Positions 8,812-16,345 of a stretch of DNA of 64,000 bases are shown here, one piece after another (position 1 is the stretch's first letter; every line of letters begins with the position of its first letter). A program made the translations under genes and the position numbers. Source of the DNA: Achromobacter pulmonis (GTDB lineage Bacteria; Pseudomonadota; Gammaproteobacteria; Burkholderiales; Burkholderiaceae_B). The DNA lies in contig NZ_POQS01000006.1 in NCBI RefSeq assembly GCF_002885955.2, forward strand, positions 176,889 to 240,888, written 5' to 3'. The notes beneath the pieces are model-generated. The model saw only the letters and a list, made by a program, of their open reading frames with translations, was not told the origin of the DNA and made no database searches.

Positions 8812-9144
8812 CTAGCGCCGGCCGCTCGCCAGCAGGCAGCCCAGCAAGGCGCCGACCAGCGCGGCCACGCCCACCGATTTCCAGGCGTGCTCGTGCACGT
8901 ACTCGTCGGCATAGACGGAGGCCTGCCGCGCGCGTTCGCGCGCCGCGCCCTCCCACTGGCCGGCGGATTCGCGCGCATCGGCCAGCTGGCGGCGCAGGCG
9001 CGCCCGCGCCGCCTCGATCTCGGAGCCCGTATACGAAGCCGTCGAACGCAGCAGGTCTTCGGTGCCCGCCAGCAGTTCATGGAAGCTGTCGCTCACCCGT
9101 TCGCGGTGCAAAGCCATTTCGGCGCGTTGGTGCTTTCGGTTCAT
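8812..9144 (-). CDS. DUF883 family protein (ElaB/YqjD-like)
   Basis: A 110-residue protein with an amphipathic helical body and one C-terminal hydrophobic segment (SVGVAALVGALLGCLLASGRR), the layout of the ElaB/YqjD/YgaM family. E. coli members are stationary-phase inner-membrane proteins that bind ribosomes through their N-terminal part. The start at 9144 is supported by AAGGAG six bases upstream. The gene precedes the phospholipase D gene by 15 bases, pointing to a shared envelope or stress role, though this is inferred. Confidence 0.87.
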   Translation of the reverse strand: MNRKHQRAEMALHRERVSDSFHELLAGTEDLLRSTASYTGSEIEAARARLRRQLADARESAGQWEGAARERARQASVYADEYVHEHAWKSVGVAALVGALLGCLLASGRR

Positions 9145-9431
9145 GGTCGCTCCTTGTGATTATTTGAAGGGAGTCGGGCCTGCCTGCGCCCACCGCGGCG
9201 GGCTGCGTCAGGCCATGGTGCCTATTGTGACGCCCGCCGGGGCGCGGCGCCCGAGCTTTGGCAACCAGCCGTAATTCGATATTTCAGCCGCCGCAGGCCG
9301 GCTCACGGTCCCGGCTTCGATTTGGTAAAAGTCCATTGCATTCAGCGGCTTAGGCTTGACACCCCGACCCCCATCCCCACGACAATAGACCTTTGCAATG
9401 CGCTTCAAGCTCTCAAAAAGGAACTGAACGC

Positions 9432-10409
9432 ATGGTTTCTCCCTCCACCCTGTTCGCCCCCGCCGCCACCGAATTCATCGACCGGCACCCGCAGCAGCCC
9501 AGTCCGGAGCAGGTCGAATTGCGCGACGGGCTGCTGGACCAGCCGGCTCACGTCGATCCCAAGTTCCTGTACGACGCGCTCGGCTCGGCGCTGTTCACCG
9601 CCATCACCCAGCTGCCGGAGTACTACCCCACGCGCTGCGAGGCGGAGATCTTCCAGCGCCACGGCGCAGCCATCGCCCGCCATGTCGGCCCGGTGCAAGC
9701 CATGATAGACCTGGGCGCGGGCGACTGCGTCAAGGCGGAGCGCCTGTTCGCCAGCCTGCGCCCGCGCCATTACGTGCCCATCGACATCTCCGCCGACTAC
9801 CTGCAATCGGCGGTGCGGCGGCTGCGGCTCTCGTATCCCGAACTGCAGATCACCGCGCTGGGGCAGGACTACACCCACGCGCTGGCGCTGCCGGCCGACA
9901 TCCCCGCTGCCCAGCGGCTGTTCTTCTATCCCGGCTCCAGCATCGGCAACCTCAGCCCCGAAGACGCGCTCGCCATGCTGCGGCGTATCCGCGGCCAGTG
10001 CGAAGGCGGCGGCCTGCTGGTCGGCGTGGACCGCGTCAAGCCGGCGCAGGTGCTCGAGCCCGCCTACGACGACGCGCTGCACCTGACCGCGGCCTTCAAC
10101 CTGAACCTGCTGCGGCACGTGAACCGCCTGCTGGACGCCGATTTCGACGTGGCCGACTGGCGCCATGTGGCGCGCTTCGACAGCGCGCGCTCGCGCATCG
10201 AGATGCACCTGGAGGCGCTGCGCGCCGTGCGGGTCGCCTGGCCCGGCGGCCAGCGCGAATTCGGCGCTGGCGAACGCATCCACACCGAGAACTCCTACAA
10301 ATTCACCCCGCAGTCCTTTGCCGCCCTGCTCGGCAGCGCCGGCTATCGCGACGTCGCGCACTGGTCGGATTCCCGCGGCTGGTTTTCGGTTTTCAGCGCC
10401 CGCGCCTGA
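9432..10409 (+). CDS. egtD: L-histidine N-alpha-methyltransferase EgtD
   Basis: A 325-residue SAM-dependent methyltransferase that trimethylates histidine to hercynine, the first step of ergothioneine synthesis. Family features are FLYDALGSALFTAITQLPEYYPTRCE near residue 55, the SAM loop DLGAGDCVKAERL at about residue 95, FYPGSSIGNLSPEDA, and the C-terminal ENSYKFTPQSF that closes over histidine. I chose the ATG at 9432 because AAAAGGAAC lies about ten bases upstream. The in-frame ATG at 9393 lacks such a site. egtB follows after 37 bases, forming a two-gene ergothioneine operon. Confidence 0.95.
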   Translation: MVSPSTLFAPAATEFIDRHPQQPSPEQVELRDGLLDQPAHVDPKFLYDALGSALFTAITQLPEYYPTRCEAEIFQRHGAAIARHVGPVQAMIDLGAGDCVKAERLFASLRPRHYVPIDISADYLQSAVRRLRLSYPELQITALGQDYTHALALPADIPAAQRLFFYPGSSIGNLSPEDALAMLRRIRGQCEGGGLLVGVDRVKPAQVLEPAYDDALHLTAAFNLNLLRHVNRLLDADFDVADWRHVARFDSARSRIEMHLEALRAVRVAWPGGQREFGAGERIHTENSYKFTPQSFAALLGSAGYRDVAHWSDSRGWFSVFSARA

Positions 10410-10446
10410 TGCCGGGCAAGACACTAAACGCCACTGGAGGATCGCC

Positions 10447-11763
10447 ATGGAACCCGCGTGCCTGCTGACCCACCCCGCCACCGGACCGTACGCGGCCGGC
10501 CAGGCCGGCCAGCATGACCGCTACGACGCGGTGCGCCTGACGACGGCGGCCCTCGCCGCGCCGCTCAGCCCGGAGGATTGCCAGGTCCAGTCCATGCCGG
10601 ACTGCAGCCCCGTCAAATGGCACCTCGCGCACACCACCTGGTTCTTCGAGACCTTTCTGCTGGGCCGCTTTCACCCGTCCTACGCGGTATTCCACCCGCA
10701 GTACCGCATGCTCTTCAATTCCTACTACAACGCCATCGGCGCCAAGCATCCGCGCCCGCAGCGCGGCCTGCTGTCGCGCCCCTCGCTGGGCGAAGTGCAG
10801 CAATACCGCCAGCACGTGGACGGCGCCATGCACGAACTGATCTCGCGCCTGGGCGGCAACGACGCGGAGTTCGACGCCCTGCTGGAACTGGGCCTGAACC
10901 ATGAGCAGCAGCACCAGGAACTGATCCTCACCGACCTGAAGCACATGCTCTCGGCCAATCCGCTGCGCCCGGCCTACGTGGCGCCCGGCGCGACCGCCCT
11001 GCCCCCGGCCACGCCCGCCGGCTGGACCCGCTACGCCGGCGGCATCACGCGCATCGGCCACGACGGACGCGGCTTCGGCTTCGACAACGAAGGCCCGGCG
11101 CACGACGTGCTGCTGCCCCCCTTCCACCTCGCCGACCGCCTCGTGACCCAGCACGAATACCTGGCTTTCATCCAGGACGGCGGCTACAAGCGGCCCGAGC
11201 TGTGGCTGTCCCTGGGCTGGGACCAGGTCTGCGCACAAGGCTGGCAGGCGCCGCTCTACTGGGAACGGCAGCGCGACGGCTGGCGCCTGTTCACGCTGCG
11301 CGGCATGCAGGAGCTGGAACTGCAGGCCCCGGTCACGCACGTCAGCTACTTCGAGGCCGACGCCTACGCCCGTTGGGCCCGCGTGCGCCTGCCGCGCGAA
11401 GCCGAATGGGAACACGCCGCCCGCCAGTTGCCCGAGGGCGCCCTGTCGGGCCGCGCCAACATGCTGGAAAACGGCCACCTCGACCCGCGCCCCGCCCCCG
11501 CCCGCAACGGTTCGGGCGGGCCGGTGCAGCTCTTCGGCGACGCCTGGGAGTGGACCTGTAGCGCCTACGACGCCTACCCCGGCTTCCGCCCCGACGCCGG
11601 CGCCGTCGGCGAATACAACGGCAAATTCATGTGCAGCCAGTACGTGCTGCGCGGCGGCTCCTGCGCCACCCCCAGGGACCACATCCGCCCGAGCTACCGC
11701 AACTTCTTCCCGCCCGACGCCCGCTGGCAGTTCTCCGGCATCCGCCTGGCGCGAGACGCCTGA
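10447..11763 (+). CDS. egtB: Ergothioneine sulfoxide synthase EgtB
   Basis: A 438-residue non-haem iron enzyme that joins hercynine to a thiol donor as a sulfoxide. The N-terminal DinB-like domain carries HLAHTTWFFE (H59/H62) and NHEQQHQE (H152, H156), which match the three-histidine iron site. The C-terminal half is a formylglycine-generating-enzyme-like domain with ARVRLPREAEWEHAAR, LFGDAWEWTCSAY and VLRGGSCATP. GGAGG lies six bases before the start. No egtA, egtC or egtE is adjacent. The donor could be gamma-glutamylcysteine or cysteine, and the sequence alone does not decide this. Confidence 0.94.
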   Translation: MEPACLLTHPATGPYAAGQAGQHDRYDAVRLTTAALAAPLSPEDCQVQSMPDCSPVKWHLAHTTWFFETFLLGRFHPSYAVFHPQYRMLFNSYYNAIGAKHPRPQRGLLSRPSLGEVQQYRQHVDGAMHELISRLGGNDAEFDALLELGLNHEQQHQELILTDLKHMLSANPLRPAYVAPGATALPPATPAGWTRYAGGITRIGHDGRGFGFDNEGPAHDVLLPPFHLADRLVTQHEYLAFIQDGGYKRPELWLSLGWDQVCAQGWQAPLYWERQRDGWRLFTLRGMQELELQAPVTHVSYFEADAYARWARVRLPREAEWEHAARQLPEGALSGRANMLENGHLDPRPAPARNGSGGPVQLFGDAWEWTCSAYDAYPGFRPDAGAVGEYNGKFMCSQYVLRGGSCATPRDHIRPSYRNFFPPDARWQFSGIRLARDA

Positions 11764-11853
11764 AAAAATGATGGCCGACTGCTTGCGCATGGAAAAAATT
11801 CTGTGCTAGAATTTCGTTCTTCGTTGATCGCTACTAGTAATTAACGAAGACGT

Positions 11854-11930
11854 GGCGCATTAGCTCAGCCGGTTAGAGCGACGGAATCATAATCCGCAGG
11901 TCCCCTGTTCGAATCAGGGATGCGCCACCA
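11854..11930 (+). tRNA. tRNA with CAT anticodon, probably elongator tRNA-Met
   Basis: A 77-base cloverleaf with acceptor arms GGCGCAT/ATGCGCC, D-arm GCTCAGCCGGTTAGAGC, anticodon CAT in loop ATCATAA, T-arm CCCTGTTCGAATCAGGG and an encoded CCA. It lacks the start-tRNA signature of an unpaired first base and three G:C pairs in the anticodon stem. An Ile tRNA with lysidine-modified CAT is the alternative and cannot be excluded by eye. Confidence 0.9.
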
Positions 11931-11941
11931 AAGAATTCAAA

Positions 11942-11970
11942 AAGCGCCCACCTAAGTGGGCGCTTTTTTT
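11942..11970 (+). terminator. Rho-independent terminator after tRNA-Met
   Basis: AAGCGCCCAC and GTGGGCGCTT form a 10-base stem with loop CTAA, followed by a T-run through 11970. It lies between the tRNA and the convergent VapB-like gene. Confidence 0.9.
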
Positions 11971-11998
11971 GTTGATGCGCATTTGTCGCTTGAAGCTT

Positions 11999-12247
11999 TC
12001 ACGTGGCTCTTGCCCGCTCCTCGGCCTCGCGCTCCTGGTCTGCCGGTTGCTCACGCTGCGCCATGAAATCGGGGGTCACCCCCTCGCTATCGAACCAGCC
12101 ATCCCACGATTCGCCCACTGGTGTAATGATCCTGGTCCGACCATGCACCACGACATCAACCAGTTTCACGCCCTCAGGAAACGCGACGGCCCTGGGCAGT
12201 CTTATGGCCTGACTACGGTTGCTTTGAAAAACGGCACCTTGTTCCAC
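11999..12247 (-). CDS. VapB-type antitoxin without a VapC partner
   Basis: An 82-residue protein with the AbrB-fold DNA-binding pattern of VapB antitoxins: FQSNRSQAIRLPRAVAFPEGV, then RTRIITPVGESWDGWF and DFMAQREQP. VapB proteins neutralise a PIN-domain ribonuclease (VapC) normally encoded directly downstream and repress their own promoter. Downstream of this stop there is only the tRNA-Met terminator, and no reading frame gives the LDTN motif of VapC. The start is a GTG with AGGAGG six bases upstream, so translation signals are intact. The C-terminus after REQP is an unusual charged extension. The gene lies 15 bases after the Phd-like gene on the same strand. Confidence 0.82.
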   Translation of the reverse strand: MEQGAVFQSNRSQAIRLPRAVAFPEGVKLVDVVVHGRTRIITPVGESWDGWFDSEGVTPDFMAQREQPADQEREAEERARAT

Positions 12248-12262
12248 AGCACACCTCCTGGG

Positions 12263-12478
12263 CTATGACGAACACTCGCAATCCTCGACGCCCGGCATAG
12301 CCAGGGCATCAGCAATGTTGCGCCGCGGTTTCGTCAGCCGACGGTATTCCTCGATGCTCAACAGCACATGTGTCGGCTTGCCGTGATCTGTGATGAATAC
12401 AGGGCCGATACCGGCCGCCTTCTTCGCACGCGCCACATGCAGCCTGAATTCGCTGCTGGAAAAGATCGCGATGGTCAT
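12263..12478 (-). CDS. Phd/YefM-type antitoxin, short C-terminus
   Basis: A 71-residue protein of the Phd/YefM antitoxin family, with SSSEFRLHVARAKKAAGIGPVFITDHGKPTHVLLSIEEYRRL. This N-terminal part binds DNA. In relatives the C-terminal tail that grips the toxin continues past a DALAMPG segment into an acidic/aromatic stretch. Here the frame stops ten residues after ALAMPG, which suggests the toxin-binding tail has been lost. GGAGG lies seven bases before the ATG. The next gene is a second antitoxin, not a toxin. The pair looks like the remains of two toxin-antitoxin modules. Confidence 0.8.
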   Translation of the reverse strand: MTIAIFSSSEFRLHVARAKKAAGIGPVFITDHGKPTHVLLSIEEYRRLTKPRRNIADALAMPGVEDCECSS

Positions 12479-12528
12479 ACCGGCACCTCCGGCTCAAGAG
12501 CACCCGCAACTACGGGCCATTGTTTTCG

Positions 12529-14160
12529 CTAGAACGGATACACCACCACCCTGTCGCCCCCCGCTTTCTTGGCCGCGTACAGCGCCTGGTCGGCGGATTT
12601 CACGACTTCACAGACGTCTTCGTTGTCGTGGGGCCAGCGGGCCACGCCGATGGAGATGGTGATGCAGCCCACGCCGTCAGGCATATGGGTGTTGGCGACG
12701 GCTGCGCGGATGCGTGCGGCCACCAGTTGCGCGACCCGGGGGTTGCCTGCCGGCATCAGCACCAGGAATTCCTCGCCGCCGATGCGGCACGGCAGGTCGC
12801 CCGCGCGGATAACGGCGCGCAGCAGGTCGGCCAGCGTCATCAGCACCTTGTCGCCGGCGGCATGGCCGTAGGTGTCGTTGACGCGCTTGAAGCGGTCGAT
12901 GTCCAGGGCCAGCACCGAGAACGGCTGATGCGAGGCCATCAGCCGTTCGATCGCGCCTTCCATGCCGCGCCGATTCATGAGGCGGGTCATGGGATCGGTG
13001 TGCGTTTCGGTGTTGAGCTGGGTGATCCGGCGCCGGTGCTGCGCCAGCGTCACGCATACGGCTTCGCGCAGCTGCTGCGCCTCGTAGTACCACGGCCGCA
13101 GGCCGCGCAAGGGCTTTTCGTCCCTGCCGCCGTCGTCGCGCCGCATGGCCTGGGCCAATTGGGACAGCGGGTGCGCGATGCCGCGGGCCAGCACGTAGAT
13201 CAGCAGCAGCGTCAGCGCCGCGGCCGGCACGGAATACAGCAGCGCGCGGCGCAGCAGGTCGCGCTGCGGTTCCAGCGTGACCGCTTCCGGGGTCTGCACC
13301 ACCACGCCCCACTTGCCGCTGCGCATGGGCGCGTAGCCGGCGAAGTAACGCTTGCCGCGCGTGCCGGTGACGGCCACCGCGCCGGCCTCGCCCCGCCCGA
13401 GCGCATCGACCACCACGTTGCCGCTTTCGTTCGTTCCAATCCGGGACTTGTCCTGGTGCACCAGGACCTTGCCGCCGGAATCGACCACATAGACGTTGGA
13501 ACCGTCGTGGTGGAAATGGACGCTGACCAGGCGGTCGAGTTCGTTGTCCTGCTGCAGGAAGATCACCGCGCCGAGCAGGCCCAGATAGCTGCCGGCGGCG
13601 TCGCGAATCGGTTGTGAAAATAGGACTATCGGAAAGCCGTCGGCGGACAAATAGACGGCCGAGACATGGCCGGCGACTTCGCGCTGGTCGATTTCGACGC
13701 GGCTCAGCATCGCCGGCTTCTGGGTGAGTTCGGGCGCCAGCGATTCGAATGCGATGACTCTGTTGTCGCGGTCGGCGACGAAAGCCGCGACCACGCCGTC
13801 GGACTGCCGGGCGACCCTGGCGGCCTCGGCGGCCAGGGCTTGGGGCGAGGACAGCAGCGCCGGCAGACGGCTGGCGCTGACCTCCAGCTGCCGCTGCACG
13901 GACCCGATGTACAGGTCCACGGTGGCGGCGAGCTTGGCGGCATACGCCCGGTTGGCCTCCAGGGACCGGGCGATCAATTGCTCCTTCTGAACGATCTGGG
14001 CCGCGGCCAGGGCGTTGACGAACGCGATCATCGCCGTCAGCACCCCCAGCGCGACGATAAGCAGTAGCAGCGTGATTCTCGGCTTTCTCAACCAATCCCC
14101 CCTTCGCCTGCGCTTGCGGATACGAATCCGATTTCTACCATCTCGCGGCGAAATGCACAT
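12529..14160 (-). CDS. Membrane diguanylate cyclase with periplasmic sensor domain
   Basis: A protein of about 543 residues that should make cyclic di-GMP from two GTP. A transmembrane helix (ITLLLLIVALGVLTAMIAF) is followed by a periplasmic dCACHE-like domain, a second helix near LLIYVLARG, and a C-terminal GGDEF domain with DPMTRLMNRRG, FSVLALDIDRFKRVND and the active-site loop RIGGEEF at about residue 460. RAGD five residues before GGEEF is an intact inhibitory I-site. The start is uncertain: ATG at 14160 is used here, but a TTG at 14091, just before the first helix, has a better purine-rich ribosome-binding site. The sensed ligand is unknown. Confidence 0.9.
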   Translation of the reverse strand: MCISPRDGRNRIRIRKRRRRGDWLRKPRITLLLLIVALGVLTAMIAFVNALAAAQIVQKEQLIARSLEANRAYAAKLAATVDLYIGSVQRQLEVSASRLPALLSSPQALAAEAARVARQSDGVVAAFVADRDNRVIAFESLAPELTQKPAMLSRVEIDQREVAGHVSAVYLSADGFPIVLFSQPIRDAAGSYLGLLGAVIFLQQDNELDRLVSVHFHHDGSNVYVVDSGGKVLVHQDKSRIGTNESGNVVVDALGRGEAGAVAVTGTRGKRYFAGYAPMRSGKWGVVVQTPEAVTLEPQRDLLRRALLYSVPAAALTLLLIYVLARGIAHPLSQLAQAMRRDDGGRDEKPLRGLRPWYYEAQQLREAVCVTLAQHRRRITQLNTETHTDPMTRLMNRRGMEGAIERLMASHQPFSVLALDIDRFKRVNDTYGHAAGDKVLMTLADLLRAVIRAGDLPCRIGGEEFLVLMPAGNPRVAQLVAARIRAAVANTHMPDGVGCITISIGVARWPHDNEDVCEVVKSADQALYAAKKAGGDRVVVYPF

Positions 14161-14232
14161 CGGGCCGAAATTGGCGGCCACGGGCCTGCCCGGCCCGCGG
14201 CATACGCTGTTTGAGCGGCGAGAAAAACCAGA

Positions 14233-15147
14233 CTAAGGCAGGTCCCGGCGCCGTCCGCCCCAGGTCGCCGCCAGGCTTGCCACGAAAGCGCCGATCAGCA
14301 TCGAGGCGAAGCCCCACAGCGCCAATGCGGCGGCCGCCTTGCGCGCGGCGTCCGCGGCCTCCTTGGCCTTCTGCTTGGCTTCGTCGGCCGTTTTACGGGC
14401 ATCCTGGATCGCCTGTTCGACGCGGCGCTGCGCCGCGTCCGGCTCGATGCCGGCCTGCGCCGCCACCACTTTCGCCACGTAGTCGCGGTCCGCCGGCGTT
14501 ATGTCGCCGCGCGCCAGGCTGACGGCCACGATGCGCCCGACTTCGGCGCGCGCGCTGGCGCGGTCGCCTGTGGCGTCGGGCCGTTCGGCGCGCAGCAGCA
14601 GGTCGGCCAGGTAATCGCCGGTCTGCGCCATGCCGCCCGAGCCCGCGCCCGATGCCGCGGCGCCGCCCGCCGCGGACGCGGCGACCGTGGCGCCGGCGCC
14701 CGCCATCGAGGCGCCGGTCTTGGCCACGCCCGTGGCCAGCGAGACGATGGAGGCTCCCACCAGCGCGGCGCTGACGACGGCGCTCAGCGCCCACACCAGA
14801 AAGCCGTGCGCGGTGTCGCGGAAGTAGATCTCATCGGTGTGCACGTCGGCCCATTTAGTGCGCAAGCGGCCGGTGACATAGCCGGCGATGCCGTAGGCGA
14901 CGATCTGCGTGAACAGCATCCAGGCGATGACGCCGATGCCGGCCGCGGGCGCCGAGAGGCCCTCGTCTCCCCATGGGGAAACCGAGAGAAAGCCCAGGCC
15001 GGCGCCGCCGGCGAACAGGGCCAGCGACAGCGCGGCCGCGATGACCGCGCCGGCGAACACGGCCGCCCACGAGACCGCGGAGGCCGCGGATTCCCGTGGC
15101 AGCGCGCCGCCGGTATAGGGTTGGTTCAACATCGATGCGTTTTCCAT
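14233..15147 (-). CDS. Conserved membrane protein of unknown function
   Basis: A 304-residue protein with several N-terminal hydrophobic helices (AVFAGAVIAAALSLALFAGGAG, GIGVIAWMLFTQIVAYGIAGYV, GFLVWALSAVVSAALVGASIV), then an Ala/Gly-rich stretch. A long charged helix follows (residues about 225-280, with repeats such as KQKAKEAADAARK), and the protein ends in a final transmembrane helix. GAGGA lies seven bases before the ATG. I recognise similar proteins only as hypothetical membrane proteins. It heads a run of very small genes on the same strand, and a structural or stress-related envelope role is possible but unproven. Confidence 0.7.
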   Translation of the reverse strand: MENASMLNQPYTGGALPRESAASAVSWAAVFAGAVIAAALSLALFAGGAGLGFLSVSPWGDEGLSAPAAGIGVIAWMLFTQIVAYGIAGYVTGRLRTKWADVHTDEIYFRDTAHGFLVWALSAVVSAALVGASIVSLATGVAKTGASMAGAGATVAASAAGGAAASGAGSGGMAQTGDYLADLLLRAERPDATGDRASARAEVGRIVAVSLARGDITPADRDYVAKVVAAQAGIEPDAAQRRVEQAIQDARKTADEAKQKAKEAADAARKAAAALALWGFASMLIGAFVASLAATWGGRRRDLP

Positions 15148-15187
15148 GGACTATTCCTCGTTCATTGCGGGTAGGCTGCGGCGTAGG

Positions 15188-15262
15188 TCAATGCCAGAAA
15201 AGCGCGAGCAGGATGATGATGGGGATGGGCACGCCCAGCAGCCACAACAGGATCGATCGCAT
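15188..15262 (-). CDS. 24-residue hydrophobic membrane peptide
   Basis: An ATG at 15262 with GGAGG eight bases upstream opens a 24-codon frame that is almost entirely hydrophobic (it reads MRSILLWLLGVPIPIIIL, then LALFWH). It would form a single transmembrane helix with a central VPIPI kink. The strong ribosome-binding site, and the placement 40 bases upstream of the 304-residue membrane protein gene on the same strand, argue that it is real. It falls below ordinary gene-calling length limits. The function is unknown. Confidence 0.65.
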   Translation of the reverse strand: MRSILLWLLGVPIPIIILLALFWH

Positions 15263-15308
15263 GAGTAAGCCTCCTTGCTTGGATTGCGCATAGCGCGGGA
15301 TGCGGCGC

Positions 15309-15491
15309 TCAGGCCAGGTCTATCGTGCGCGGGTCGCTGGGGTCGGGCCGGCGCGGGTCCGGCGGGACTTCCTCGCCGGGGTCGTCGGGCGGCGGCACGG
15401 AGCCATCGGGCGGCAGGCTGCCGGGTATCGTGGGATCGTCCGGCGGCAGATCGTCGGGCTGGCCGGGTTCTCTATGCATGGACTGGGACAT
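15309..15491 (-). CDS. Small proline/aspartate-rich protein
   Basis: A 60-residue, strongly acidic and proline-rich protein dominated by PPDDP- and PDP-type runs, with no hydrophobic segment. GAGGAG lies about seven bases before the ATG at 15491, which supports translation. It is likely intrinsically disordered. It sits between the 82-residue gene and the 24-residue peptide gene on the same strand, downstream of a terminator. No family is recognised and the function is unknown. Confidence 0.55.
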   Translation of the reverse strand: MSQSMHREPGQPDDLPPDDPTIPGSLPPDGSVPPPDDPGEEVPPDPRRPDPSDPRTIDLA

Positions 15492-15561
15492 GGCGGAATC
15501 TCCTCGATCGGCGCAGGGTGCGCACGCGCCCTCCAGCAATCCGCGTGCCCGCGCGGGCAGC

Positions 15562-15583
15562 AAAAAGCCCTCTGGCGAGGGCT
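15562..15583 (-). terminator. Rho-independent terminator after the 82-residue gene
   Basis: On the minus strand AGCCCTC and GAGGGCT pair around a GCCA loop, followed by five T (complement of 15562-15566). It closes transcription of the gene ending at 15614. Confidence 0.75.
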
Positions 15584-15613
15584 TGGAAAAGAAGAAGAAT
15601 GAGGCGGGCCGGT

Positions 15614-15862
15614 TCAGGACCTGGAGCGGCCGTCCTTGCCCGGCTCGGGGGTTTGCGGATCGCTGCCCAGGAATTCCACCACCGCGGCCTTGCCCGCCGC
15701 CGACGCCTCGTCCTGGCTGCCGTAGCGCTTTTCGGAATAATTGGTGCTGCGCACATTGCCGCTTTCCGGGTCGAACAAGGTGATGATCCAGGCGAATTCG
15801 CCCGGCATCAGTTGCCTGACCTGCAATGTGGCGCGCGTGCCCGGACGCAATTTCTGCGGCAT
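15614..15862 (-). CDS. Hypothetical protein, 82 residues
   Basis: A small soluble protein with a strand-rich body (TRATLQVRQLMPGEFAWIITLFD) and a charged tail ending PGKDGRSRS. AGAGG lies eight bases upstream of the ATG, and a terminator follows the stop. Codon positions show the expected GC bias. I do not recognise a family. It belongs to the series of short minus-strand genes between 14.2 and 15.9 kb. Confidence 0.6.
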   Translation of the reverse strand: MPQKLRPGTRATLQVRQLMPGEFAWIITLFDPESGNVRSTNYSEKRYGSQDEASAAGKAAVVEFLGSDPQTPEPGKDGRSRS

Positions 15863-16120
15863 GTGGCGGCCTCTTGATGGGATTCGATGCCGTCATCGTA
15901 GCGCAAACCGGCGGCGCATCGCCGCTTTGAAGGCCGTCCCGAATGCTGCATGCGCACATGGATTTCATGCTGCAGGGTGCGCGGCTAATACGCCACAAAC
16001 CGCGCGCGCCGTCAGGAAAACCCTAGGGCCCGCCGCCCGAATACAGGCGCACAATCAATACAAACATCTAGACCGCTCAGCGGCGCCGAATCCCTTTAAT
16101 CAGGCGAGGACGGAGACAAC

Positions 16121-16306
16121 ATGACTCACGTAGCAGTGGTTATCAGCTGTTTGATGGTTATGGGTATCGTCGCGTTGGTGATTCAAACGATTCAAACCGC
16201 AGGGCCCGAGCCCTTGCTGAAAATATCGGCGGCGATCGTCAGTTCCCTGTTCGCTTCGCTGCTGCTGATCCCGCTGGGATACGCGGTCGCGCAATCCGTG
16301 CTCTGA
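16121..16306 (+). CDS. Small two-helix membrane protein
   Basis: A 61-residue protein with two hydrophobic segments, VAVVISCLMVMGIVALVIQTI and IVSSLFASLLLIPLGYAVA, joined by a short loop containing GPEPLLK. GGAG lies eight bases before the ATG at 16121. The 258-base gap before it (15863-16120) holds no convincing gene. It converges on yddG. The function is unknown. Confidence 0.6.
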   Translation: MTHVAVVISCLMVMGIVALVIQTIQTAGPEPLLKISAAIVSSLFASLLLIPLGYAVAQSVL

Positions 16307-16345
16307 CCGAGCGATTCTTCTTCGACATGACGGCCCGGCCTGGGG

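Noticed and set aside
11930..11998. A vapC toxin remnant after the VapB-like gene
   Set aside because: All three minus-strand frames were read and none gives the LDTN motif or a PIN-like sequence. The space is filled by the tRNA terminator.
11854..12478. A genomic island inserted at tRNA-Met
   Set aside because: The tRNA is intact, and I found no integrase gene and no repeated tRNA 3' end downstream. The two antitoxin genes alone do not make an island.
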